Shown here in pieces: positions 56,201 to 63,938 of a stretch of DNA of 64,000 bases (position 1 is its first letter; every line of letters begins with the position of its first letter). The translations under genes were made by a program, and so were the position numbers. The notes below the pieces were generated by a model. It worked only from the letters and a program-made list of their open reading frames with translations. It was not told the DNA's origin and did not search any database. The DNA is from Skermanella rosea (GTDB lineage Bacteria; Pseudomonadota; Alphaproteobacteria; Azospirillales; Azospirillaceae): positions 1 through 64,000 of the forward strand of contig NZ_CP086115.1 in the NCBI RefSeq assembly GCF_016806835.2. Reading direction: 5' to 3'.

Positions 56201-56519
56201 TGGCGATCTCCAGCAGCACGTCAGCATGGCAAGGCTGATCCAGCGGGCACCAGCAGGCGAGGTTCTTGCCCGCAAGATGGATCTTCGCACCGATCCGAAG
56301 GTGGAGCGGCAAGAAACGCCGGTACAGGCTGACGGCGTGCTCCCGGTCTATGACGACGCCGGACAGCTCGCCACCGCCGGGCGCCATCTTGTTTCGGCAA
56401 TAGCGCTCACCAAGAACGAATGGGTTTCCCCATTCCGTCGGTCGGCCAACATAGACGGTATTCGGCGGCATCTTCCAGCCGGCCGACCGTTTGCGTTGGA
56501 TGCGGCGGGGTGGGCTCAT
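56193..56519 (-). CDS. DUF4326 family protein
   Basis: The 108-residue product reads PPNTVYVGRPTEWGNPFVLG, then REHAVSLYRRFLPLHLRIGA and LAGKNLACWCPLDQPCHADV LLE, the DUF4326 pattern with a CWCP...CHA cysteine/histidine cluster. The family is common in phages; a nucleotide or DNA modification role has been suggested by context only. It is coupled to both neighbours. Confidence 0.82.
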   Translation of the reverse strand: MSPPRRIQRKRSAGWKMPPNTVYVGRPTEWGNPFVLGERYCRNKMAPGGGELSGVVIDREHAVSLYRRFLPLHLRIGAKIHLAGKNLACWCPLDQPCHADVLLEIANA

Positions 56520-57094
56520 GCCGCCTCCGCAATCGCATCTGGGCTGATCGTGGAGAAGCGCCGGAGCACCAGCTTGACGTAGCCGAACACCGGGCCGCGC
56601 TCCTTGGCCAGCAGCTCGTTCACGCGTCGGCACCCGCCCTTCGCCTCCGGCACCGGGCCGAGGATCACCGGAGCCAAGTCCCAGTCGGACGCCCTGAACA
56701 CGTGGAGCCGACCGGCAGCGGCTGCCCGCTTCAGGCCTGGGCAATGCCGTATCGAAAGCGAGGCGCACGGCTCGCACATCGGCAGGCCGTCATTGATGAG
56801 CGGGTGGAAGCCTTCACGCTCCCCTTGGTTCATGCAGATCGAGCTGGCCGGAAGCGGCTCGCAGCAGATCTGGCAGAGGCGATGCGCGACGACGTGGCGC
56901 GAGCGCTCGAGGTGCATGATCTTGAACACCGGCCTGCCCTCGCCCGGCGTGTCGATGCCGTCGCACATGAAGCGCAGGCGGTTTCCGCCGATGGTCTCGG
57001 TGCGGACGTAGACCGCCTCGCGGCTGGCCTCGGGCGACCATGCTGCCACCCAAGGAACGGGGCTGGTACCCCATTTCAAGGGAAGGGCCGTCAT
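56516..57094 (-). CDS. Cysteine-rich phage-type protein of unknown function
   Basis: The 192-residue product has CQICCEPLPASSICMNQGE followed by CEPCASLSIRHCPGL, a set of paired cysteines that probably binds zinc. The ATG at 57094 overlaps the upstream stop (ATGA). It belongs to the leftward small-gene operon. Confidence 0.6.
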   Translation of the reverse strand: MTALPLKWGTSPVPWVAAWSPEASREAVYVRTETIGGNRLRFMCDGIDTPGEGRPVFKIMHLERSRHVVAHRLCQICCEPLPASSICMNQGEREGFHPLINDGLPMCEPCASLSIRHCPGLKRAAAAGRLHVFRASDWDLAPVILGPVPEAKGGCRRVNELLAKERGPVFGYVKLVLRRFSTISPDAIAEAA

Positions 57095-57474
57095 AGCAGC
57101 GTCCCCTGAGGCGTCAGGGAAGGCTCTGGCACAAAGAAGCCGAGTTGGCCTGGGCACGGCAGGAACGGCAGCGTCTTGGCATCCGTCAGCACGAAGCCGA
57201 ACGGCCCGCTAAACCAGCGGCTCGGATGTGACGGCACGCAGTCCGTGATTGTCGCCTGTCCGACGATGCCGCCGAGCGGAAGCTCACAGATCGGCGGCAG
57301 GTTGATGTCCGGGAAGTAGAGCGGCAGGTCTTCGTACGCCTCTCGGTCCAGCCGCTTCCCCGTATGGATCAGGACCGGCCCACGATATCGGGTCTCCCAC
57401 GTCCGGTTCTCAATGTCCTTGAATCCGTTGACGATGAGCCATGCCCATGGCTGCTGGATGCTAAGCGCCTTCAT
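57091..57474 (-). CDS. ASCH domain protein
   Basis: The 127-residue product opens MKALSIQQPWAWLIVNGFKD, then IENRTWETRYRGPVLIHTGK and GGIVGQATITDCVPSHPSRW, characteristic of ASCH (PUA-like) proteins in phages and plasmids. These bind RNA or modified nucleotides. Both ends couple to neighbours by ATGA overlaps. Confidence 0.85.
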   Translation of the reverse strand: MKALSIQQPWAWLIVNGFKDIENRTWETRYRGPVLIHTGKRLDREAYEDLPLYFPDINLPPICELPLGGIVGQATITDCVPSHPSRWFSGPFGFVLTDAKTLPFLPCPGQLGFFVPEPSLTPQGTLL

Positions 57475-57923
57475 GACGCCTCTCCATCCAACTCGCGAAG
57501 AAGGGCATACGCCTCTGTCGCGATCTGGTCGAGGTCTGCGATCAGCCCCAACTCGCTGTCGTAGCGGTCCACGATCTTCTGCAGGAGGGGGACGATCTTC
57601 TCCGGGATCATCCAAGCCTTGGCGATAAGGCGAGCGTCCTCACAGTCGATCCCAATGACGTCGTATCGGTAGACGCTCCCGTCCATCTTCGCGGCGTCTA
57701 TGCCGGTGATCGACCGGTCACCGACCTCGAACTTTAGGAGATCTTTGGCCGGGATCATGCCGCTGCGTGGCTGGCCGGGCTGGAACCGCGGCTGCGCACT
57801 GCGCATGCCCCAGCGCACGAAGTCCATGACGTAGCGACGGCCGCTATGTGTGGTGGCGAGGTAGAGGTGCTCCGATCCGGCATTGCCGAACCATTTCCAC
57901 GGGCCGGGAGTGTGCTTGCTCAT
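57471..57923 (-). CDS. Phage/plasmid protein of unknown function
   Basis: The 150-residue product starts MSKHTPGPWKWFGNAGSEHL and continues with DVIGIDCEDARLIAKAWMIP. Proteins with the SKHTPGPW opening are common in phages; their role is unknown. The ATG at 57923 is chosen because it overlaps the upstream stop and has AAGGG before it. Confidence 0.6.
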   Translation of the reverse strand: MSKHTPGPWKWFGNAGSEHLYLATTHSGRRYVMDFVRWGMRSAQPRFQPGQPRSGMIPAKDLLKFEVGDRSITGIDAAKMDGSVYRYDVIGIDCEDARLIAKAWMIPEKIVPLLQKIVDRYDSELGLIADLDQIATEAYALLRELDGEAS

Positions 57924-58237
57924 CGCTGCCATCCCTTCCCAAGGCTCGCGCCCCAGCGTTGCAGCGCCGTGCGTTCCGGTGCCGCTGCCTTGTCGGCGGC
58001 GAGCTGGTCCAGCATGACCTGGTCGAGGTCGGCATACGGACGCAGCGGTTCGACCAGCGCGGCCGGATTGCGGATTTCGTGCTCACTGGTTCCGATCCAG
58101 AGGACGGGCGGCAGGTCGCGCAGGTCGTCGTCGGCCTGCTCGATCAGCACGGAAGCGAAGTACGTGCAGAGGCCCACGTCATATCCCACGACACAGCGAT
58201 GACCGGGAATTTTGCACGGAAGATTATGACGGCTCAT
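57920..58237 (-). CDS. Conserved plasmid/phage protein of unknown function
   Basis: The 105-residue product begins MSRHNLPCKIPGHRCVVGYD, then LCTYFASVLIEQADDDLRDL. The N-terminus resembles that of the endonuclease VII-type protein starting at 59332 (MSRHALPSKKPG), perhaps because the nuclease genes were inserted here with a duplicated start region. Function unknown. Confidence 0.55.
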   Translation of the reverse strand: MSRHNLPCKIPGHRCVVGYDVGLCTYFASVLIEQADDDLRDLPPVLWIGTSEHEIRNPAALVEPLRPYADLDQVMLDQLAADKAAAPERTALQRWGASLGKGWQR

Positions 58238-58526
58238 TGATAATCCTTTCTAAGTAATTTGCCGCTGCTAACAATATTTCTGGGCTATCTTTGGCGCAGC
58301 CGATCATCGAATTACATGATTGGCAAAGAATGCCGCGAACAACTGATGTGACATGGCAATGATCAACGCAAACATTTCTGTTCGGTGGCGGAGAAAGAGG
58401 TTTCCTACAGATGCCGCAACTATTGCCCTGATCCGATATCATTGCATTGTACTTCTCTAATGTTAGTCCATATTTACACTTAAGTGCTGATTTGTAATAT
58501 CTTTCTCTTTTGGTTAGCTTTTGCAT
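58224..58526 (-). CDS. Endonuclease VII-type HNH protein (short)
   Basis: The 100-residue product has the recombination endonuclease VII layout: KYGLTLEKYNAMISDQGNSC, GICRKPL, then VDHCHVTSVVRGILCQSCNS and LLAAANYLERI. It retains both cysteine pairs and the DHCH core. It is AT-rich and lies in tandem with a longer relative. Such nucleases resolve branched DNA or act as free-standing homing enzymes. Confidence 0.82.
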   Translation of the reverse strand: MQKLTKRERYYKSALKCKYGLTLEKYNAMISDQGNSCGICRKPLSPPPNRNVCVDHCHVTSVVRGILCQSCNSMIGCAKDSPEILLAAANYLERIINEPS

Positions 58527-59332
58527 GTTGGTGTCTTGAGCAAATAATCCGCTGCTTGTCTCAGAATAGCAGGACTATCGCAGGCTCTCCCAAGCATGGT
58601 ATTGCACCCGCGACACAATATTCCTCGAACGACTGATGTCTTATGACAATGATCCAAACAAATATCTAATGACCTTACCTGGGCTAGGCCTATGCCGCAG
58701 ATCGCACATTTCTCGTTTTGACTTAGAAATAATTTTTCCCTCTGCTCTAATGAAATGCCGTAACGGTTGCGATGCTTTATATCGAGCCTTTTAGTCTTAT
58801 TATTCCTATTCCATTCTCTTATGCTTTGATTGGTGCAATCACGGCAATGAGTTGATTTTCCATTCGTTCTTCGCGCATCTGTAGGAAAATCAGATAACGG
58901 CAAAAATCGATTGCCTTGATGTTGCTTAGCGCCACAACGAAGCATATTGTCAGTTTGATCTGCTGTGTTACAGTTCTTCGCTCTGAAAGCTTGTGACTTA
59001 GCCTCATAACCCGTAACGGTCAGCTTCCAAATGCTTCGCGCTTTCCAGCGCTGCCAAGTCGATAAGCTTGGATCGAAACTTGGTTTGCCACTTTCTTTTT
59101 CAATTTTTTCAACCAACTCAGGTTTATATTTTCTCAGCCAGCTTATTCGTCCTATTCCTGTTCTTTTGGCGCGACCAAAATCATTTAATGAAATATTGTC
59201 ATAACCCACGACTGGGCCATAAAAGATAAGGAACTCGTCCTCTTCTTCTGTCCAGCTCCGCTTGTTTATTGGTTGGCTTTTTCGCTTGGAGGACAGGCCG
59301 GGTTTTTTCGAGGGGAGGGCGTGGCGGCTCAT
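58514..59332 (-). CDS. Endonuclease VII-type HNH protein with SANT-like N-terminus
   Basis: The 272-residue product has an N-terminal RSWTEEEDEFLIFYGPVVGY (SANT/Myb-like), a middle part with CRDCTNQSIREWNRNN, and the C-terminal endonuclease VII domain (RYGISLEQREKLFLSQNEKC, AICGIGL, LDHCHKTSVVRGILCRGCNT). The AT-rich coding differs from neighbours and the start overlaps the upstream stop. Likely a mobile, homing-type nuclease. Confidence 0.8.
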   Translation of the reverse strand: MSRHALPSKKPGLSSKRKSQPINKRSWTEEEDEFLIFYGPVVGYDNISLNDFGRAKRTGIGRISWLRKYKPELVEKIEKESGKPSFDPSLSTWQRWKARSIWKLTVTGYEAKSQAFRAKNCNTADQTDNMLRCGAKQHQGNRFLPLSDFPTDARRTNGKSTHCRDCTNQSIREWNRNNKTKRLDIKHRNRYGISLEQREKLFLSQNEKCAICGIGLAQVRSLDICLDHCHKTSVVRGILCRGCNTMLGRACDSPAILRQAADYLLKTPTCKS

Positions 59333-59868
59333 GCGGCCTCTCCCGTTACAGGAGCATCGACGCGGTCAAAGAGCGAGAGGTCGGCGCAGGCCTTCGCCAG
59401 CGCGGATTTTACGTAAGCGACGTCGCGGTAGACATCATCTTCGCCCCATGTCTGAGGGTACGCGGGAGTGATGTCGCCTGCATGATTGCAGTCGAAGCCG
59501 AACCACCAGCTGGTTTGGTCTGCCTTGTCCCACCACGGGTGGCCGGAGTAAGTCAGGCCACCATGGCAGCGCACCAAGAGGGCGGGCGCATAGAGCCCTT
59601 CCTCCGGCGTCGAGATCACCGACGCGCAAAAGACGTTCATGACCCCCAGCTCGTCCATCGACACGGGACGCTCAAGCACCTCAGCCGGGACAGGAACCTG
59701 GTCGTTGTAGGATTTGCCGTGCCATGGGTGCGACGGCGGCACTTGCACGTATCCGCACCACGCCTTCATTTGGTTGCGGCGCATGGCGCACCGGTAGCCG
59801 GTGGATTCGTCTACGAAGTCTAGTGCATCGCCCTCCTCGGCAATAATCGTTTCAAGGTCTACATTCAT
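59329..59868 (-). CDS. Phage/plasmid protein of unknown function
   Basis: The 179-residue product is rich in tryptophan and cysteine (CAMRRNQMKAWCGYVQVPPS, LVRCHGGLTYSGHPWWDKAD, TSWWFGFDCNHAGDITPAYP). Similar proteins occur among phage accessory genes. Function unknown. Confidence 0.55.
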   Translation of the reverse strand: MNVDLETIIAEEGDALDFVDESTGYRCAMRRNQMKAWCGYVQVPPSHPWHGKSYNDQVPVPAEVLERPVSMDELGVMNVFCASVISTPEEGLYAPALLVRCHGGLTYSGHPWWDKADQTSWWFGFDCNHAGDITPAYPQTWGEDDVYRDVAYVKSALAKACADLSLFDRVDAPVTGEAA

Positions 59869-59913
59869 AAATCCTCCGGTTGGGGGGCATTGCTGCCCGG
59901 TTAATCGTGGTGG

Positions 59914-60258
59914 TCAGATCGGGAATGCCGCCCGTTCTTCGGGCGTCATCGCCTCGTACCGCTCCCGCCATGCCTTCCGCTCCGCGTCCTGCCTGCGCTT
60001 AAAGTCGCCCATGTGCGCGGCGATGGACTTCTTGACCTGGCCGGTCAGCGCGTGGTTCGGGCAGGCGACCCGGCCCCGCGTCTCCACGCCCCACGCGTGA
60101 TCCTTGTGCGGGTAGCGGTCATACTGGAGCCGGAACAGCGGGTTGCCGTTCTTGTCCTGCGTCCCCTCGACGTCGTTGTAGTGAATGGCTCCGAGGAACT
60201 CTGGAAGCTGTTGCAGGTCGGCAGGCTTGCGGATGGAGAGAAAGGGGTGCTGGGTCAC
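59914..60258 (-). CDS. Small plasmid protein of unknown function
   Basis: The 114-residue product (FLSIRKPADLQQLPEFLGAI, then WRERYEAMTPEERAAFPI) is basic. It lies after a hairpin terminator, and may have its own promoter. No family recognised. Confidence 0.5.
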   Translation of the reverse strand: MTQHPFLSIRKPADLQQLPEFLGAIHYNDVEGTQDKNGNPLFRLQYDRYPHKDHAWGVETRGRVACPNHALTGQVKKSIAAHMGDFKRRQDAERKAWRERYEAMTPEERAAFPI

Positions 60259-60307
60259 GTGATGTCTGGTCTGGGGGCAGTGCTGCCCGGTTGTCGTTTG
60301 TCGGAAA

Positions 60308-60329
60308 GGGGCGAGCCGAAGCCCGCCCC
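60308..60329 (-). terminator. UUCG-type hairpin, copy 1
   Basis: The minus strand folds as GGGGCGGGC, TTCG, GCTCGCCCC and is followed by TTTCC. It lies ten bases after the gene ending at 60339. An identical 22-base copy follows the parB-like gene (61998-62019). Confidence 0.55.
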
Positions 60330-60338
60330 GAAATGCGA

Positions 60339-60911
60339 TCAGGCGGCTTTCGCGAAGTCCTGTCTGATGCTCGCCAACGTGTCCTCATTCACCGCCACCA
60401 GTGCGTTCGGCGTGGCTCCGAGTGACGCCCGCAGCCTCTCGGGCAAGGCAACGATAGCTTCCACATCTTCCAGATAACGGCAGGCGTAGACGAAGGCGCG
60501 GTATTCGCCTTCCTTGTCCCGTGCTGCGTCGGTGCGCTGCTTGGTCATCTCTTCGTAGCGATCAGCCGCCGCAGCGAGGGCTTCCTCGCAAGGGAATACC
60601 TCGCGGCTGTAGCACCCTGCATGCCCCGGAATATCGGCCACCGTCACGTCGCCGGGAAGGCGCACCTCCAACACGCGGCCAGTATCGAGTACCGCAAACT
60701 TGAGGCAGCGATCAACGCGAGTAACGCCATACCGGCGCAACACCTCCATATCCTTTTCAGGGTATTTCCCGCGCAGAACCTTGTTGATTTGTGCGAGCAA
60801 AGCTTCAAGTGCCGCTTTGTATTCCGTGTCGTCGCGGCGCTGGCGGTACTCATGCATCATGTAGTGAAGGATACCGTCGCGCTTTTCGTTGCTGAGTTTC
60901 AGTTTAGCCAT
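60339..60911 (-). CDS. Phage/plasmid protein, possibly Nmad5-like
   Basis: The 190-residue product starts MAKLKLSNEKRDGILHYMMH, with helical N-terminus, RCLKFAVLDTGRVLEVRLPG in the middle and EALAAAADRYEEMTKQRTDA near the end. The layout resembles proteins grouped as nucleotide modification-associated domain 5, but the match is not firm. Confidence 0.5.
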   Translation of the reverse strand: MAKLKLSNEKRDGILHYMMHEYRQRRDDTEYKAALEALLAQINKVLRGKYPEKDMEVLRRYGVTRVDRCLKFAVLDTGRVLEVRLPGDVTVADIPGHAGCYSREVFPCEEALAAAADRYEEMTKQRTDAARDKEGEYRAFVYACRYLEDVEAIVALPERLRASLGATPNALVAVNEDTLASIRQDFAKAA

Positions 60912-60927
60912 AAGGTAGTCTCCCTAA

Positions 60928-61095
60928 TTATTTTAAATTTAAATAAATCCAGTTCATATAGGCCCGCCCGGCGTCAGGCCCGTGATCGAGGCAAACCTCG
61001 TCCGGCTCGATCCCATCCGCGTCCCACTCCTCGCACGGCCAATCGCCGCAGAGGATGTCTTGCAGGTTCTCGGATACCTCGTCGGGCGTGCTCAT
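60928..61095 (-). CDS. Small acidic protein, 55 residues
   Basis: The frame MSTPDEVSENLQDILCGDWP, then DGIEPDEVCLDHGPDAGRAY is strongly acidic. Its ATG overlaps the upstream stop (ATGA). DNA-mimic size and charge are noted, but there is no direct support for that role. Confidence 0.5.
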   Translation of the reverse strand: MSTPDEVSENLQDILCGDWPCEEWDADGIEPDEVCLDHGPDAGRAYMNWIYLNLK

Positions 61096-61451
61096 GCCGC
61101 GCCCCGTAGCGAAGCATCAAAGCGGGCCAGCATCGCGGCGTTGCTTGCGGCAATCTGGCGAGAAATGAGACAGTCATTCAGCACGCGCAGGCAGTTCGCC
61201 ATGGACGCGATGCGCTTGTCCTCGGCCTCGATCTGCGCCGCGAAGGGATAGCCGCTCTCCCGGCGCTTGGCGTTGGCGTCGCGGGCAATCCGCACCTCGC
61301 GTTCGCAGTGACCGATGAACTGCTCCAGCTCGTCTGCCGGCAGGAAGGCGGCGCATTGGGTGGCCTTCACGCGGACATCCGGGTTGCCGAAAGTCCAGTC
61401 AATCTTGATAACGGCCATCTGCATGGCGGCGGATTCTTCGAAGCTGGTCAT
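61092..61451 (-). CDS. First gene of leftward plasmid operon, unknown function
   Basis: The 119-residue product (FEESAAMQMAVIKIDWTFGN, LPADELEQFIGHCEREVRIA, NCLRVLNDCLISRQIAASNA) is mostly helical. GAGGACAAC precedes the ATG. It is divergent from a helix-turn-helix gene across a region with repeated palindromes, so its operon is probably repressed by that protein. Confidence 0.5.
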   Translation of the reverse strand: MTSFEESAAMQMAVIKIDWTFGNPDVRVKATQCAAFLPADELEQFIGHCEREVRIARDANAKRRESGYPFAAQIEAEDKRIASMANCLRVLNDCLISRQIAASNAAMLARFDASLRGAA

Positions 61452-61472
61452 GTTGTCCTCATTTGTTTGTTG

Positions 61473-61616
61473 TTTGTATGAAATGTTATACAAATCCCGT
61501 ATGACTCGTGCAACTAAAAAATGTAGGTTATGAAAGATATTTTTATTATTTGTAGTACAAACCTTGTTGCGCGTGTGAGAAATTTGTGTATCATTATTTG
61601 TTATGGATACAAATTT
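61473..61616. promoter_or_regulatory. Three TTTGTAT-type palindromes in a divergent promoter region
   Basis: TTTGTAT/ATACAAA arms (61473-61494), TTTGTA-G-TACAAA (61549-61561) and an imperfect ATTTGTGTATC/GATACAAAT pair (about 61582-61614) occupy the AT-rich gap between the leftward operon and the rightward regulator. They are likely operators of that regulator. Confidence 0.6.
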
Positions 61617-61806
61617 ATTTGACCCTGCTTCTTTTGGCCTTCGCGTAAAGGAAAAGGTCACCAAGGAAGGTGGCCTTAGACTTGCTGCCAAATCTTCCGG
61701 TGTGCAGTTCACCACGCTTTCCCGCGTCACAAGGGGCAAGCCACCATCGGTGGAGCATTATTTCCGACTGGTCAAGTGGCTCACCGGCAGAGCGCCAAAG
61801 CACTAA
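61603..61806 (+). CDS. Small helix-turn-helix regulator
   Basis: The 67-residue product contains FGLRVKEKVTKEGGLRLAAK, SSGVQFTTLSRVTRGKPPSV and EHYFRLVKWLTG, a compact XRE-type helix-turn-helix. It is divergent from the leftward operon, and its own start lies in the third palindrome, consistent with autoregulation. Confidence 0.7.
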   Translation: MDTNLFDPASFGLRVKEKVTKEGGLRLAAKSSGVQFTTLSRVTRGKPPSVEHYFRLVKWLTGRAPKH

Positions 61807-61997
61807 CCTTCCCTTTCCATGCTCAGTTCATAAACCTTCCTGATGCTGGACGGTGTGGGTATGTGGTCAAAGCGAGCATTTCCCCGCTTGTCCAAGCGAG
61901 AAGCGGGGGAAGCGGACGCGTTCCGCGCAGCGGATTGTCCACATATCCATGCCGCTAACTACTTTTTATTTTTCTAGCTTTCTTTCTTTAGGGCGAT

Positions 61998-62019
61998 GGG
62001 GCGAGCCGAAGCCCGCCCC
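61998..62019 (-). terminator. UUCG-type hairpin, copy 2
   Basis: Same 22 bases as at 60308-60329, nine bases after the parB-like stop. A plasmid motif copy (AGCTTTCTTTCTTTAG) follows at 61977-61992. Confidence 0.55.
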
Positions 62020-62027
62020 ACACCCGC

Positions 62028-63938
62028 TCAAGCCGCTTCGTCCTGCTCGATCTCGTCCTCATCCCACCCGGTCGGCTCGGCATCGGCCAAGGGTTCCGCC
62101 GTTGCCGCATCGGGCAGGCGCAGGGGCTTCGGCAGCCACCGCTTGCCGCTGAGTTCCTTCTCTGCGGCTTTGACCAGTTCGCGCTTCTTCTTCGCGGAGT
62201 GGATGCCTTTGGCGCTGGACGACACCGCCTCACCGAGTGCGCCAAGGATTTGGTCCTTGGAGATGCGGTCGAGGAACTCGGCATCGGCTTCCCAATAGTC
62301 GGCCATGTCGAGGCCAAGGGCTGCGTGAACCTGATGGCTGTTCGGGATGGCCGGGTTGCCCCGCTCCTGCACCACGTTGATCGAGGTGGCGACGAGGAAG
62401 GCCAGCAAGTCGAGCTTCGTGATCGTAGCGGCGCTCCGTACCCATTCCCACAGATCGTCGGGCTTGCCGGGGATGGTGTCGGCCCAGCGGTCGCGGATGT
62501 CGTTCCACTCCTGACCGGCCTTGCTGTCGGTCAGCTTATTCTGGCCGGGGAAGTGGCTGGTCAGGTGGATTTTCGCCGCTGCCTTTTCTGCCGTGCCTTC
62601 GCAGAATTCGCGCATCGCCAGCGTCCAGACCAGCGTGTCCAGCGCCACGGCGGGGTCGTTCGCCATTGTGACGCGCATCGCCATCGTGCGGTGGGCGGTC
62701 AAATCTTCCAGCAGGGAGGCGGAGAACTCCGGTTTCTCCTTCTTGGCCGGGGTCGGCAGTTCCAGCGAGGCACTGGCTGTGCTTCCGGTGCTGACCGCCT
62801 TCGCATCGTCACGAGCGACCAGACCGCGAGTGATCGTGATGCCATCGTGATGATCGAGTGCGATAACGGCCCCGGCGCGGCCCTTGTCAAACGCCGACCA
62901 GTCGGCACGATCAAGCTCTTGCAGGTTCTCGATAGCGTCCTCGGCTTCCTCGATCCGGCATTGCAACTCGTGCAAACCTTCATCGTCCTCGGACATTTCA
63001 TCGTACTGGCCCTGTAGCTGCTCAAGCTCGGCAGTCAGGCGATCAAGCTCGGCCTGTTCCTCGGCGGTGTAGGGACGCTCCGGTGCGTTCAGTTCCTTGA
63101 GACCATGCTGGTACGGCCAGAAACTCTCGTTGTGTGTTTTAACCCATCCCCACCCTTCGGCACGGACTTCCTCGGCAAGCTGCGCCAGCCGCTCGTTGAA
63201 CAGCCGATCTACCAGTGAGGTGTCGTCCAGATAGCTGCGGTCAGCTTCGGAAAACAGGTCGCGGGTGACGGTGCCGCCAGCGGCAAGATAGGCGTCCAGC
63301 CCGATCAGCTTGACACGGCGGTCACTCGCGGACAGCTTCGTGTGCGTCAGGCGCTGCCGGATTTCGTCAGCCCTGCGCTGCCAGCCTTCCGGCACGTCGA
63401 ACCATGCCGCTTCCTGCTTTGTATGGTCGTCGGTCAGGGTAAAGGCCATCAACTGATCGATCTTCATGCCGTCCCGGCGGAATACTTCCATCAGCTTCGG
63501 ACTGACCCGCGCCAGTTTCAGGCGCTGCTCGACCAGCTTCTCCGTCACGCCGAAACGTGCCGCAATGTCGGCGGGCGACATGCCGCCATCGGCCAGCATC
63601 TTGAAGGCATCGAACTGGTCGGCGGGGTGCATCGCCACACGGACCACGTTCTCGGTAAGGCTCAGTTCGGCGGCTTCCTCGGCGCTGCGGATCAGGCAAG
63701 GCACCGGGAAATCCTTGGCGATCTTCTTCTCCTTGGCGAGCTTCTGGAGAGCGGTCAGGCGGCGGCCACCGGCCACGACCTCGTACTTGCCCTTCGCACC
63801 CTCGACCACGGTCAGGTTCTGGAGCAGTCCGTTCGCCTCGATGGACGCGGCCAAGTCGTCGATGGACTGCCCTCCGATCTTGCGAACATTGCGCGGCGAG
63901 TGGATCAGCTTGCTGAGAGGGATGGTAGAGATCGTCAT
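62028..63938 (-). CDS. Large ParB/RepB/Spo0J-like protein
   Basis: The 636-residue product has the ParB N-terminal domain (PLSKLIHSPRNVRKIGGQSI, DDLAASIEANGLLQNLTVVE), VVAGGRRLTALQKLAKEKKI with the GGRR CTP-binding box, LTENVVRVAMHPADQFDAFK, and a helix-turn-helix (MSPADIAARFGVTEKLVEQR). A long acidic C-terminal extension follows, and it lies far (36 kb) from parA. Proteins of this type are common beside ardC on plasmids of alpha- and betaproteobacteria. It may organise plasmid DNA or regulate transfer rather than partition. AAAGGAACG precedes the ATG. Confidence 0.85.
   Translation of the reverse strand: MTISTIPLSKLIHSPRNVRKIGGQSIDDLAASIEANGLLQNLTVVEGAKGKYEVVAGGRRLTALQKLAKEKKIAKDFPVPCLIRSAEEAAELSLTENVVRVAMHPADQFDAFKMLADGGMSPADIAARFGVTEKLVEQRLKLARVSPKLMEVFRRDGMKIDQLMAFTLTDDHTKQEAAWFDVPEGWQRRADEIRQRLTHTKLSASDRRVKLIGLDAYLAAGGTVTRDLFSEADRSYLDDTSLVDRLFNERLAQLAEEVRAEGWGWVKTHNESFWPYQHGLKELNAPERPYTAEEQAELDRLTAELEQLQGQYDEMSEDDEGLHELQCRIEEAEDAIENLQELDRADWSAFDKGRAGAVIALDHHDGITITRGLVARDDAKAVSTGSTASASLELPTPAKKEKPEFSASLLEDLTAHRTMAMRVTMANDPAVALDTLVWTLAMREFCEGTAEKAAAKIHLTSHFPGQNKLTDSKAGQEWNDIRDRWADTIPGKPDDLWEWVRSAATITKLDLLAFLVATSINVVQERGNPAIPNSHQVHAALGLDMADYWEADAEFLDRISKDQILGALGEAVSSSAKGIHSAKKKRELVKAAEKELSGKRWLPKPLRLPDAATAEPLADAEPTGWDEDEIEQDEAA

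Noticed and set aside
61881-61909. Terminator formed by CCCCGCTT/AAGCGGGG
   Set aside because: The stem is good but no T run follows on either strand, so it was not listed as a terminator; it may still affect RNA stability.
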